A DNA stretch of 64,000 nt, from contig CAWBKX010000002.1 of NCBI GenBank assembly GCA_963789565.1, positions 806,001-870,000 on the forward strand, read 5' to 3'. Both the position numbers and the translations under genes were made by a program. Numbering within the stretch: the stretch's first letter is position 1; each line of letters opens with the position of its first letter. Origin of the DNA: CALAGB01 sp963789565 (GTDB lineage Bacteria > Chloroflexota > Chloroflexia > Thermomicrobiales > Thermomicrobiaceae). Below are positions 42,632 to 51,551 of the stretch, piece after piece. The notes below the pieces were generated by a model, which saw only the letters and a program-made list of their open reading frames with translations, did no database searches and had not been told where the DNA came from.

Positions 42632-42988
42632 TCACGCCAGGGCGATGCAAGCAAACCCGCACTTGGCCTGCGTCGGCACCCCAAAACGAACGGTGTGGCG
42701 CGCCGGGAGACCCGCCGGGAAGTGCTTTTTGTATTCAACGTTGATCTCGTCGTAGTCGGCCGAGTTCGTGATCAGGAACGTGACCTGAACGACGCGATCC
42801 ATCGACGATCCAGCCTCTTCCAGCACGTCCTTCATGCTGTTGAGAGCGGCTCGCGCCTCTTCAGTGGCAGTGCCTGATACGCCTCCCGAGATGCCAGACA
42901 CAAAAACAAGCCCGGCCGCCTTCGTGGCACGGGCAAAAGGTCGCTTTTCGTCCGGCTGTGGCGGACGAATGAATTCGATCTCAGCCAT
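42632..42988 (-). CDS. RidA/YjgF-family protein (possible aminomuconate- or imine-deaminase)
   Basis: 118 residues. The fold blocks FARATKAAGLVFVSGISGG, ARAALNSMKDVLEEAGSSMDRVVQVTFLI and the C-terminal PARHTVRFGV (Arg of the substrate pocket) are those of RidA proteins. The family hydrolyses reactive imines; some members next to meta-cleavage genes deaminate 2-aminomuconate. Neighbours include a ring-cleavage dioxygenase in convergent orientation, so the catabolic variant is a reasonable but unproved guess. Confidence 0.88.
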   Translation of the reverse strand: MAEIEFIRPPQPDEKRPFARATKAAGLVFVSGISGGVSGTATEEARAALNSMKDVLEEAGSSMDRVVQVTFLITNSADYDEINVEYKKHFPAGLPARHTVRFGVPTQAKCGFACIALA

Positions 42989-43185
42989 GAAACCCCGTCT
43001 CTTCCGTCTTCACGACACCGACAGCACCAATTTGGTGCTCGCACCGCTCATTTCTCTCGTCATCAACTGGGAGATCATGACAGAAGCCGTGCAATTGAAC
43101 AACCGCGGGAAGGTTGATCGCGCATCTATGCGGGGCGTGAATCAAATTGGGAATTGCAAGAGTGGAGCTTGGCGTTCGCCGCGGG

Positions 43186-43258
43186 AGCCCACGCTGGGAT
43201 TCGAACCCAGGACCTCATTCTTACCAAGAATGTGCTCTGCCAACTGAGCTACGTGGGC
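43186..43258 (-). tRNA. tRNA-Thr (anticodon GGT)
   Basis: Acceptor GCCCACG/CGTGGGC, D-arm GCTCAGTTGGCAGAGC, anticodon stem ATTCT/AGAAT with loop TGGTAA-type (TTGGTAA), T-loop TTCGAAT, discriminator T, no encoded CCA. Reads ACC/ACU. A TATAGT box lies about 15 bases upstream on the minus strand. Confidence 0.95.
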
Positions 43259-43312
43259 AACGTACCGGACATACTATACTCAAGACCTTCTGAGGATGCC
43301 AGACGCGCTCAT

Positions 43313-44260
43313 CTAGCTTGACGCGGCCGAATTCTGCGCCGCAACAGCCTCTTTCTGAACGTCCACCGCCATCTCAGGGGTCCACGGTTCGCCCTCGAAA
43401 TGACCCACCGAGATGCCCATTCGCTCCAGGAACGGCACAACCCAGCGCGCCATGTGCGGGCGTGGATCGACCGGAACTCCGGGGGCGTGCGAATCTGATC
43501 CGCTGCTGATCAGAAGCCCATGTTCGAGCGCCAATCCGCGATACTTCTGGGTGTCGTAGGTAGTATACGAACGGTAATGACCCTCAAGGCCGTCGATTGA
43601 AATGGCGGTCAGCATGCGCTCGAGACGATCAGACGACATGATGCCCGCACCGTCGTTTCGGCCCGGGTGTGCCACGACGCACGTGCCACCCGCCTCATGC
43701 GCGGCGTCAATGACGTGCTCGAGCGGCGTGTCGACCCGTATGTCTTCGCCGAGCTTCGTCGTGAGTTGATGCGCAGTCATCAAGTTGGTGGCGTGGCCAT
43801 CCTTGATCGCGGTCTGCAGCACATACGTGGGAAGCAGCGGGCGGCCATCGACCACCTCGTCTAGCGACGGGAGCTTGTGTCCATTCTGCTCGAGCACTTC
43901 AGCGGCATGTTCGGCACGGGCGCGTAAATTGTCTTGCTGCGCCGCGAGAAGGCGACCAAACTCCGTCGAGCTCAACTGTTCTGGATGGATGCCATAGACC
44001 AATACGTGCCACTGCCGATTGTCCCACCACGTGGTGAACTCGACGCCCGGAATGACAATTAAGCCCTTCTCTCTCCCACGCTCCATGAACTCGGGAACCG
44101 ATCGCATCGTGTCGTGATCGCAAACGGCGACCACTTTGAAGTCATGCGCGACCAGGTAATCGACCAACTCGGCCGGGGTCCAACCGCCGTCGCTCGACCG
44201 CGTGTGCATGTGGACGTCGATTCGGTCGTGCGGCGAAACCTGCACGTTCGGCTGAACCAT
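43313..44260 (-). CDS. PHP-domain metal-dependent phosphoesterase
   Basis: 315 residues. Metal-binding motifs: RIDVHMHTRSSDGGWTPAELVDYL (HxH), VVAVCDHDTMRSV, VIPGVEFTT (Glu), CVVAHPGR and SGSDSHAPG. This is the TrpH/YciV-like PHP family, with known members hydrolysing nucleoside 3',5'-bisphosphates or oligonucleotides (RNase AM). It follows nadA on the same strand after 86 bases, so it may be in the NrtR-nadA unit and could recycle a nucleotide, by inference. ATG 44260 is chosen for normal N-terminus; 44314 would add 18 residues. Confidence 0.88.
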   Translation of the reverse strand: MVQPNVQVSPHDRIDVHMHTRSSDGGWTPAELVDYLVAHDFKVVAVCDHDTMRSVPEFMERGREKGLIVIPGVEFTTWWDNRQWHVLVYGIHPEQLSSTEFGRLLAAQQDNLRARAEHAAEVLEQNGHKLPSLDEVVDGRPLLPTYVLQTAIKDGHATNLMTAHQLTTKLGEDIRVDTPLEHVIDAAHEAGGTCVVAHPGRNDGAGIMSSDRLERMLTAISIDGLEGHYRSYTTYDTQKYRGLALEHGLLISSGSDSHAPGVPVDPRPHMARWVVPFLERMGISVGHFEGEPWTPEMAVDVQKEAVAAQNSAASS

Positions 44261-44346
44261 CGCGTCTCTCAATCTCTTGTTGTGCGCGGCGTGCCACCAC
44301 CTGGAACGCTTCACGCAAGTATACGAATCCAGTCCAAAGTTTCGGA

Positions 44347-45357
44347 CTAGCCGCCAGTCGAGAGCATCCGGTCGATGGCAAGTCGCGCTCGATCGGCGAC
44401 GTCCGCTGGCACGGTCACCTGATGCGTCAATGTTTCCAGAGACCGCTTCACCTTCTCCAACGTAATCATCTTCATGTAGCCACAGACCGCACTCTCACGC
44501 ACCGGTTTGAAACTCTTGCCGGGCGCCATCAACTGGAGCCGGTGCAAGACTCCAGTCTCGGTCGCCACGATGAAACTGGTTGAGTCTGAAGAGACCGCGC
44601 GTCGCACCATCCCCTCGGTCGAGAGGACGTGCGTGCGCTCAGCGGAGAGCCGGCCTGACTGAATGTCGAGCAAACAGCGTGAGCCGCAGGCGCACTCCGG
44701 ATGAACCAGGAGTTCAGCCAGTGGGTCGTCCCTCCGCGCTCGCTCGACATCCTGCGCCATGATTCCCGCGTGAACGTGACACTCACCCATCCAGAGCTGC
44801 ATGTTGGTCCGGCCAGTCTCCCGGCGCACGTACTCACCAAGGAAGAGATCCGGCAAGAAGAGGATCTCCTGGTCCTCGGAGATCGATCGCACAATGTCGA
44901 CGGCATTGGCTGACGTGCAGCAGTAGTCGGATTCCGCTTTGACCTCAGCAGTCGTGTTGACGTAGGAAACGACGACGGCGCCAGGATGCTCGCGCTTCCA
45001 GTCTCGCAGCTGATCGGCTGTGATGCTCGACGCCAGCGAACACCCCGCATCCAGATCGGGGATGAGGACGGTCTTCTCCGGGCAGAGGATCGCAGCGGTC
45101 TCCGCCATGAAGTGGACGCCGCAGAAGACAATGACGTCCGCATCGGTTTGAGCGGCCTGACGCGAGAGGCCCAACGAATCACCGACAAAATCCGCGATGT
45201 CCTGGATCTCTGGAATCTGGTAAGAGTGCGCCAGAATAACCGCGCTTCGTTCGGCACGCAGCCGCTGGATCTCTGCGATGAGATCGTTTCGTGCCAGGCG
45301 AGAATCTGCTCTGATCTCGTTTCGCGCCATCGTCGACATTGACGAACCGACGGACAT
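44347..45357 (-). CDS. nadA: Quinolinate synthase
   Basis: 336 residues. It condenses iminoaspartate with dihydroxyacetone phosphate in de novo NAD synthesis, using a [4Fe-4S] cluster. The three cluster cysteines are in IVFCGVHFMAETA, SDYCCTSANAVD and ESAVCGYMKMITLEKV; ILAHSYQIPEIQDIADFVGDSLGLS is the N-terminal block and MGECHVHAGI / HPECACG complete the substrate site. ATG 45357 has AAAGGA six bases upstream. nadB and nadC are not in the window. A NrtR-like gene lies 84 bases upstream in the same direction. Confidence 0.95.
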   Translation of the reverse strand: MSVGSSMSTMARNEIRADSRLARNDLIAEIQRLRAERSAVILAHSYQIPEIQDIADFVGDSLGLSRQAAQTDADVIVFCGVHFMAETAAILCPEKTVLIPDLDAGCSLASSITADQLRDWKREHPGAVVVSYVNTTAEVKAESDYCCTSANAVDIVRSISEDQEILFLPDLFLGEYVRRETGRTNMQLWMGECHVHAGIMAQDVERARRDDPLAELLVHPECACGSRCLLDIQSGRLSAERTHVLSTEGMVRRAVSSDSTSFIVATETGVLHRLQLMAPGKSFKPVRESAVCGYMKMITLEKVKRSLETLTHQVTVPADVADRARLAIDRMLSTGG

Positions 45358-45441
45358 TGCCGTTCCTTTCAGCCGCACGGTCACCCGACGACGTGCGGAC
45401 GCGTTTGCCCCACACAGGGCTATCTCAACGCCATATCGGCG

Positions 45442-46155
45442 TCACTCATGAGAAGGGACCGCGGGCGCCTCTTCCACGTCCTCCGGTCCGCCGGGGATTT
45501 CCCGCGGTCCGATGTAATGAAACAGGCGGGCCGGCCGCCTGGTGCGGCGGTCACGGCTACCAGGGACTGGAGCGAGATCCCAGCGTGTCATCATCTGGCG
45601 CGAGAAGTTGCTGGGGTCATAGCGTTCGCCGCTGACGGCCTCGTGCACCGCACGCAGATCTGCCATGGTGAAGCTGTCCGGCAGGAGATAAAACGCCAGC
45701 GGTGTGTAGAGGATCTTTTGGGCCAACCGCCAGCGCGCATAGGTGGCGATGCGGCCATGGTCGAACGCAAGCGGACCTGGCAACTCGTCCAGGGCAAACC
45801 AGGTGGCGTCTTCCACACTTCGACCGAGCTTCGTTTCTGCGCGGTGACGAGTCGACGGCACTCCAGCGGGCAAAATGGCGTAATACGCGATCGAGATTGC
45901 ACGCCCCCGCGCGTCTCGCCCCGGATCACCGAACGTATACAACTGCTCCAGATACAGACCCCAGAGTCCGGTCGTCTCGCTCAAGACGCGTTGCGCCGCG
46001 TCATCCAGCGGCTCGTCGGAACCAACTTCGCCACTCGGCAAGGACCACGTGCCGGCGAACGGTTCTTCGCGTCGCCGCACGAGCAGAACGTGGAGTCGGC
46101 GATCTGTCAGGGCGAAGCAGGCAATATCGACGGTGAGGATCAGCTCTCTGCGCAT
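45442..46155 (-). CDS. nrtR: NrtR-type transcriptional regulator (degenerate Nudix domain plus winged helix)
   Basis: 237 residues. The N-terminal Nudix fold starts LILTVDIACFALTDRRLHVLLVRRREEPFAGTWSLPSGEV; its Nudix box is degenerate (RVLSET in place of REUxEE), so hydrolysis is unlikely. The C-terminal ~90 residues (ILYTPLAFYLLPDSFTMADLRAVHEAVSGERYDPSNFSRQMM) form the winged helix of NrtR, an ADP-ribose-responsive repressor of NAD genes. nadA follows directly, supporting the role. ATG 46155 has GGAGGG six bases upstream. A candidate operator lies in its own promoter. Confidence 0.85.
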   Translation of the reverse strand: MRRELILTVDIACFALTDRRLHVLLVRRREEPFAGTWSLPSGEVGSDEPLDDAAQRVLSETTGLWGLYLEQLYTFGDPGRDARGRAISIAYYAILPAGVPSTRHRAETKLGRSVEDATWFALDELPGPLAFDHGRIATYARWRLAQKILYTPLAFYLLPDSFTMADLRAVHEAVSGERYDPSNFSRQMMTRWDLAPVPGSRDRRTRRPARLFHYIGPREIPGGPEDVEEAPAVPSHE

Positions 46156-46180
46156 GGTTGGCCCTCCATCGGCCACATGA

Positions 46181-46210
46181 ATAATAGTCACTTGTACCTT
46201 GAACTGTCAA
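46181..46210 (-). promoter_or_regulatory. nrtR-nadA promoter with candidate palindromic operator
   Basis: On the minus strand TTGACA (46210-46205), 18-base spacer, TATTAT (46186-46181). Between the two boxes lies AGT-N5-GTAC-N5-ACT (46186-46205), a palindromic skeleton where a repressor would block RNA polymerase. Promoter is seen; operator is inferred. Confidence 0.55.
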
Positions 46211-46296
46211 CCGTCATCGCGACGTGAATCGAGGTCGCCAGCGCGAGCCGTGCGCGTGTCAGCGCTGGCGCGTCAGGTAAGCGAATTGGCTCCGGT

Positions 46297-47506
46297 TCAG
46301 GAATCGTGGTTGGAAAATTCGGTCGAAGTGTGTGGCTTGGGCGCTTGCAGATGAGCATCGCGCCAGGCGAGATCCAACATCGTCAACAGAATCTGAGCCG
46401 TCAGTTCTCGATTGACTCGGTCCTGAGTCTCAAACGCACGCATGATCGCGTCATTGAAGACCTGTTGTCTACCGAATAGGCGCCGCATCAGGTTCGCGCG
46501 AAAACCGTCGCCGTTCTCGGTACCAGCGGCGGCCACGACTTCGCGCCGTTCCTGAAGCTCCGCCAGCGCCGCGATCATATCGGCCAGGGGCTCTCCGCGA
46601 AGGATTGGCTCGGTCACGTCATATGGCGGAACGGTCGCACGGGCCATCTCTTCCAGCGCCGCGGCGCCGGACGTGAGCGGCCAGTTACCATCGGAGACCA
46701 CGCTCAATTCACCTTGCAGACGTTTGATTTCGGCCGGGATGAACTCCGACCACCACCCGGTCGGCGACAGTCGTTTGAGTGCCAGTCGCAGGCGGTTGCG
46801 ATGAAATGCCCGGTAATAGTCGAGCGACTGACCCAACGTGACGCTCTCGACGTGCACCGCCTGAAGCTCCGGTTGGTAGCGAACGCCCCAACCGGCATCA
46901 CGCAACCTCAGACAGATATCAACGTCCTCGTAGTACGCGGGCCAGAAGCGTTCGTCGAAACCGTTGACTTGTTCGAACGCTTCTCTACGAAGAGCCATCG
47001 CTCCACCCGTGACGAAGTCCACGGCAGCCGGTTCGTTCCATTTCTCTTCGTCAGGTGATCGGTAGCCGCGATGGGCTGTCGTCAGCAAGGGCCAGAGGAG
47101 CTCGCCTCCTGCATGCTGCAGCAAGTTGCTCTCGGGGTAGCGGAGCTTGGCCCCAGCCACGCCGGTCGTCGGAGTGCGCTTCGAACACGCGGATGAGCGC
47201 GGCTCCGAAGTCTCGCTCGACCTCGACGTCCGGATTGAGAATCACAACGTACGGCGCTTCGGTGCGAGAAATTCCGCGGTTGGCCCCACCGGCGAAACCC
47301 AGGTTGACGGGGCTCTGTTCAACGATCACCTGCGGCCAGGCCGCGAGTTCGCGCAACGAGTCATCGGTCGAGGCGTTGTCGACCACCACTACTTCAGTTG
47401 GAGGTCTCGAGTTCGCATACAGGGCAGCCAGGCAGCTCTGTAGGAAGGCGCTTGAATTGAAGTTGACGACAACCGCGGCCCAAGTTGCCTGACGGCATCG
47501 GCGCAC
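46297..47506 (-). pseudogene. Family 2 glycosyltransferase (WbbL/rhamnosyltransferase-like), frameshifted
   Basis: The 5' part (from GTG 47506) encodes the GT2 N-terminus: AAVVVNFNSSAFLQSCLAAL, VVVVDNASTDDS, NLGFAGGANRGI and VILNPDVEVE. After EAHSDD the frame goes astray and stops at about 47051. The +1 frame carries on exactly in register from about 47160: GAKLRYPESNLLQHAGGEL, FVTGGAMALRREAFEQVNGFDERFWPAYYEDVDICLRL, with the GT2 ED acid pair. One extra base in the GACCGGCGTGG stretch (about 47160-47168) explains this. The C-terminal ~100 residues are helical. It would have transferred a sugar to an envelope glycan. Confidence 0.82.
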
Positions 47507-47603
47507 TCATGCGGCCGCCCCTAAAAGCCGCGTGGAATCGCGCATGTTACACTCTGCCAGACGCTCTCGCCAATGATTCTTCAACGTCAGCGGGTCCTCC
47601 GAA

Positions 47604-48716
47604 ATGAGACCAAGCATGTCCGAAAGCGGCTCCAGTTCGCCTCCCAGCCAACTCATCGACGCGCCAGTCGCGGTCGTCGATGTGTCGTCCGCCACGGTTC
47701 GGGCCGATGTCAACGACGACTTCGCATACGTCAAGGATTGCATCGGATCGCTCTCAATCGTGATCCCGGTGCTCAACGAGGTCGAGAGCATCCCCGAGCT
47801 CTATCGCGAGATCGTCGACGGCGTCACCCCACTCAATCTGCCATGGGAACTGATTTTCATCGACGACGGCAGCACCGACGGCACTGCCGCGGAACTACGC
47901 CGCCTCTTCCAGCGGGATCCCCGCTTACGGATCATCGAGTTTCGGCGCAATTTTGGCAAATCCGCGGCGCTTGCCGCAGGCTTCGAAATGGCCGCGGGAG
48001 ACGCAGTCGTCACCATGGACGCCGATTTGCAGGACTCTCCCAGCGAGATACCTCGTTTGATCGAGCAGCTGAATTCTGGTGCCGATCTCGTCAGCGGTTG
48101 GAAGTTTCCGCGGCACGATCCGGTCACCAAGACCCTGCCGTCGACAGTCTTCAACAATGTCGTCCGCATGTTCAGCGGAGTCGATCTGCACGACTTCAAT
48201 TGCGGTCTGAAAGCATACCGTCGGGACGTCGTGAAAGAGATCAGGATCTACGGCGAACTGCATCGCTATATCCCGGTGCTGGCGCATTTTCGGGGATTCC
48301 GCGTGGTCGAGGTCAAGGTCAGTCACCGCGCGCGGCGCTACGGCCACTCCAAATTCGGCACCGGCCGCTTCGCCCGCGGATTCTTCGATCTCCTCACGGT
48401 TCTCTTTTTGGCACAGTACACGCGGCGGCCGCTGCATTTCTTCGGCTGGTTTGGCATCGGCGCGTTGATGCTGGGACTTATCATCAACGCGTATCTGGCC
48501 GCGATCTGGGTTTTCGGGCATCCGATCGGTACCCGTCCGCTGCTGACCCTCGGCGTCTTGCTGATGATCATTGGCGCACAGTTCGTCGTCTTCGGATTGC
48601 TCGCCGAGATGATTGCCAGCACCAAGACCGAGAGGGATTACAGCGTGCGCCGCACCTTGCAGCACTCGCCCCTCGAGTCGGAGGAGCGGCAGCAAGACCT
48701 CTCGGTTGATGACTGA
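47604..48716 (+). CDS. Polyprenyl-phosphate glycosyltransferase (DPM1/ArnC/GtrB-like GT2) with two C-terminal helices
   Basis: 370 residues. The catalytic GT2 domain has LSIVIPVLNEVESIPELY, IFIDDGSTDGTAAEL, RNFGKSAALAAGFEMAAGDAVVTMDADLQDSPSEIP (DxD) and the acceptor-loop FNCGLKAYRRDVVKEI. Two membrane helices (HFFGWFGIGALMLGLIINAYLAAIW and PLLTLGVLLMIIGAQFVVFGLLAEMI) follow, as in enzymes that make undecaprenyl-phosphate sugars for envelope glycan. It carries a Ser/Val-rich N-terminal extension of ~45 residues. The next gene overlaps its stop (ATGACTGA), indicating coupling. Confidence 0.92.
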   Translation: MRPSMSESGSSSPPSQLIDAPVAVVDVSSATVRADVNDDFAYVKDCIGSLSIVIPVLNEVESIPELYREIVDGVTPLNLPWELIFIDDGSTDGTAAELRRLFQRDPRLRIIEFRRNFGKSAALAAGFEMAAGDAVVTMDADLQDSPSEIPRLIEQLNSGADLVSGWKFPRHDPVTKTLPSTVFNNVVRMFSGVDLHDFNCGLKAYRRDVVKEIRIYGELHRYIPVLAHFRGFRVVEVKVSHRARRYGHSKFGTGRFARGFFDLLTVLFLAQYTRRPLHFFGWFGIGALMLGLIINAYLAAIWVFGHPIGTRPLLTLGVLLMIIGAQFVVFGLLAEMIASTKTERDYSVRRTLQHSPLESEERQQDLSVDD

Positions 48717-49647
48717 GCGCCATTCAGAGCCTCTCGTTTTCGTCTCCTGCGATCTGTGCGGCGGCGACGATGCAGTGGCGGTTCTCGACCTGTCGGACCT
48801 CATGTTCCATACGACGAATGAGGTCTTTCACCTGGTGCGCTGCCGCCGCTGCGGGCACCTCTATCTGAATCCGCGTCCGGACGTTGCCCATCTAGAGCGT
48901 TACTACGCCGCGGACTACGCGCCGTTTGCACGCTCAGGCATCTCGGGACGGGTCAAGCGCTGGAGCACCGCCCGCGAAGTTGACGACCTCTGGACGATTC
49001 TCCAACCACCAGCACGCGTGGTCGACGTGGGGAGCGCGACCGGCGATCTGTTGAAGGCAGTTCGGGAGCGCGGCAACCCCAACGTCCTGGGCGTCGAACC
49101 GAGCCAATACGCCGCTCGTCTGGCTCGCGAGAACGCTGGGATCGAGACCATCACCGGGACGCTCGAAGACGCGCGACTGGCAGCCGGATCTGTGGACGTC
49201 TTGCTGATGTCGCACACCATCGAGCATCTGCCTTCGCCTTCCGGCACGCTCGCCGAGATCCGCCGTGTGCTCTCCACCGGCGGCACGCTCATCCTGTGGC
49301 TGCCGAACGCCGCCTCAACCGCGGCTCATCTCCTTGGAGCATGGTGGATCGGGTACGACGCTCCGCGGCATTTTCACGACTTCACGCCGAAAACGCTAGG
49401 TCAGATGCTCGCCCACCGTGGATTCCGGATTCAGGCCGTGCGCCACGAGTGGATCGGGCTGGAGTGGTCCTGGGCGCTCCGTCTGATGGCACGTGAACGC
49501 GTGAGAAATGGAACTCTCGACGCGGTCCTGGCGCGAGTTCATCCGCTCCTGACGCTCGCGTTTACTCCGATTGCAACAGCGTCCGCGCTGCGACGTAGAT
49601 CCGGCCGAATCCGCGTGATCGCGCGGCGAAGCGATGCCTCTGACTGA
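48709..49647 (+). CDS. Class I SAM methyltransferase with N-terminal zinc ribbon
   Basis: 312 residues. The N-terminus has a CxxC...CxxC ribbon (CDLCGGDD and RCRRCGHLYLNPRP). The SAM domain has VVDVGSATGDLLKAVRERG (motif I), NVLGVEPSQYAARLARENAG, VLLMSHTIEHLPSP and LSTGGTLILWLPN. This arrangement is common in methyltransferases of polysaccharide and nucleotide-sugar clusters. The start overlaps the preceding gene by eight bases, so it modifies the product of that pathway, by inference. A related enzyme is encoded at 51552-52361. Confidence 0.88.
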   Translation: MTERHSEPLVFVSCDLCGGDDAVAVLDLSDLMFHTTNEVFHLVRCRRCGHLYLNPRPDVAHLERYYAADYAPFARSGISGRVKRWSTAREVDDLWTILQPPARVVDVGSATGDLLKAVRERGNPNVLGVEPSQYAARLARENAGIETITGTLEDARLAAGSVDVLLMSHTIEHLPSPSGTLAEIRRVLSTGGTLILWLPNAASTAAHLLGAWWIGYDAPRHFHDFTPKTLGQMLAHRGFRIQAVRHEWIGLEWSWALRLMARERVRNGTLDAVLARVHPLLTLAFTPIATASALRRRSGRIRVIARRSDASD

Positions 49648-49668
49648 ACGCACGAAGGGCACGAATTC

Positions 49669-49698
49669 TTGACAGTGTCAGCCATAGATTGGTATTCT
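49669..49698 (+). promoter_or_regulatory. Promoter of tRNA-Glu
   Basis: TTGACA (49669-49674), 18-base spacer, TATTCT (49693-49698), 17 bases before the tRNA. Confidence 0.65.
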
Positions 49699-49714
49699 TC
49701 CTGCCTGATCGCGA

Positions 49715-49791
49715 GGCGCATTCGTCTAGCGGCCTAGGACACCGCCCTCTCAAGGCGGAGATCATGGGTTCGAATCCCATATGCGCTACCA
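49715..49791 (+). tRNA. tRNA-Glu (anticodon CTC)
   Basis: Acceptor GGCGCAT/ATGCGCT (G1-U72 pair), TCGTCTAGCGGCCTAGGAC D-region typical of tRNA-Glu, anticodon stem CCGCC/GGCGG with loop CTCTCAA, T-loop TTCGAAT, discriminator A and encoded CCA. Reads GAG. Confidence 0.95.
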
Positions 49792-49795
49792 ACAC

Positions 49796-49830
49796 AAACG
49801 CCCGGCATTTCTGCCGGGCGTTTTGTTTGC
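49796..49830 (+). terminator. Terminator of tRNA-Glu
   Basis: AAACGCCCGGCA (49796-49807) pairs with TGCCGGGCGTTT (49812-49823), followed by TGTTTGC. Strong intrinsic terminator. Confidence 0.92.
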
Positions 49831-49853
49831 TTGTGAGGCAGAGCGAAATCGCG

Positions 49854-51485
49854 TCAAATGCCCAGAGCGAGTCCCTCACCACGCGCGTCACTTCCGCCGG
49901 AAATGACGCCGGTCTCAGGATTCATGCCGATGAGCTGTGCGTCGCCGCCGTTCGACCAGTCGCCGAGAACCGACACGCGATGTCCGCGCGCGCCAAGCTC
50001 CTCGATCACGCCGTCGCCGACACGGCCCTCGATACGCAGCGAGTAATCGTTCGGCAGGTTGATCGGATCAGTTCCGGGGAAGCTCATCCAGCGAGGCGCC
50101 TCCACCGCTTCCTGCTCGTTCATGCCGAAGTCGACCAAATTGGTGATCACCTGCATGTTCCACTGTGGCTGGCCGTCGCCGCCCGGCGTGCCGCCGACCC
50201 AACGAATTCCACCACCCTGTGTGATCAGGTAGCAGTTGAGCGTGTGCATGGTTCGCTTGCCGCTGGCGATGACGTTCGGATGACCTTCTTCCAGGACGAA
50301 GCCACGTCCGGCGCGGTTGTTGAGCGTCACACCGGTGTCGCCCGCCACAACCTGGCTGCCGAAGCCAGCAGAGAGGCTGGTGATGAGCGACACGGCGTTG
50401 CCTTCACCATCCATGGTGCAGAGATAGGTGGTGTCGCCGACGTGCTCTGGAATCAAACCAGCGTTGACCTGCTCCTTGGATCGGCGCATGTCGATCTCAC
50501 GGAACCGTTCCTTGGCGAACTCCTGTCCCAGCATCTTGTCGAGGGGAACGTCGACGAAGCGCGGATCTCCCGAGTACGCGAGCCGGTCAGCAAACGCAAG
50601 CTTCTTGGCCTCCACCATCAGGTGGATGGCGTCGGCACTGTTCGGGCCCATGGCCTGCACGTCCGCGTTGGAGATGATGTTGAGCTCTTCCAGAACGATG
50701 TGACCTTGCGACGGAATCGTCGTCTGATAGACGGTGAAGCCACGATAGTCGACGTTGATCGGCTCGTACACCTCGGAGGCGTGATCGGCAAAGTCCTCTT
50801 TGGTGAGCAGGCCACCGATCTTCTGAACGTAGGCAGCCATGCGCTCCGCGATTTCACCTCGATAGAAGACGTCCGGTCCGCCTTCCTTGACCGTGTTGAG
50901 CGTTTTGGCCAGGTTGGACTGCCGGAAGACCGACCCCGGCGCCGGTGCCTTTCCGCCATTGAGGAAAACTGCCTTCGACGCGTCGTACTCAGACAGCCGG
51001 TCGGCGCTACCCGCTATGATTCGGCTCCCTCCATGAGTCATCGGAAAGCCCTGGTCCGCGTAGCGGATGGCATTGCGGAAGAGGTCTTCACGATCCAGGC
51101 GGCAGAAGCGATTCATCGCCGTGAAATAGGCGTCGACGGCACCCGGAACGGCGATCGAAAGCGGGCCAAAGAAAGGCATCTTCTCGTAATTGCGCTCCAG
51201 GAAATACTCGAGGTCCGCCTTGCGCGGAGCGATGCCGGAGCCATTGATGGCCGTGACTTTGCCGGTCTTCGCTTCGTGGTAGAGGATGAAGGCGTCGCCG
51301 CCAAGTCCATTCATGGCTGGAATGACCACACCGGTGGTCCAGGCCGCGGCAATAGCGGCATCCATGGCGTTTCCGCCTCGCCGCAGGGCATAGAGCCCGG
51401 CCGCCGTGGCCAGCGGATGCCCTGTCGCCACCATTCCATCTCTGCTCATGGCGAGCGCGCGAACCGTCGTGCCGTTTCTTACCAC
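49854..51485 (-). CDS. Gamma-glutamyltransferase family protein (copy 2)
   Basis: 543 residues. N-terminal GMVATGHPLATAAGLYALRRGGNAMDAAIAAAWTTGVVIPAMNGLGGDAF; the nucleophile threonine of the processing site is in HVGDTTYLCTMDGEGNAVSLITSL; GFGSQVVAGDTGVTLNNRAG and RTMHTLNCYLI follow, all Ntn-family GGT features. No signal peptide. It is about the same length as copy 1 (29123-30721) but diverged in sequence, so the two may have different substrates. GTG 51485 has AGAGGG about ten bases upstream; a second ATG at 51449 is possible. Confidence 0.9.
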   Translation of the reverse strand: MVRNGTTVRALAMSRDGMVATGHPLATAAGLYALRRGGNAMDAAIAAAWTTGVVIPAMNGLGGDAFILYHEAKTGKVTAINGSGIAPRKADLEYFLERNYEKMPFFGPLSIAVPGAVDAYFTAMNRFCRLDREDLFRNAIRYADQGFPMTHGGSRIIAGSADRLSEYDASKAVFLNGGKAPAPGSVFRQSNLAKTLNTVKEGGPDVFYRGEIAERMAAYVQKIGGLLTKEDFADHASEVYEPINVDYRGFTVYQTTIPSQGHIVLEELNIISNADVQAMGPNSADAIHLMVEAKKLAFADRLAYSGDPRFVDVPLDKMLGQEFAKERFREIDMRRSKEQVNAGLIPEHVGDTTYLCTMDGEGNAVSLITSLSAGFGSQVVAGDTGVTLNNRAGRGFVLEEGHPNVIASGKRTMHTLNCYLITQGGGIRWVGGTPGGDGQPQWNMQVITNLVDFGMNEQEAVEAPRWMSFPGTDPINLPNDYSLRIEGRVGDGVIEELGARGHRVSVLGDWSNGGDAQLIGMNPETGVISGGSDARGEGLALGI

Positions 51486-51551
51486 AGCTCGATACCCTCT
51501 CTACTGAACCTTCATGTACAGTGAATGTCTCAACAACGAGTCTAACTGATT

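Noticed and set aside
49689..51524. A 611-codon frame antisense to the second gamma-glutamyltransferase gene
   Set aside because: It mirrors a recognised gene on the other strand, runs over the tRNA-Glu and gives no known domain; a GC-driven shadow.
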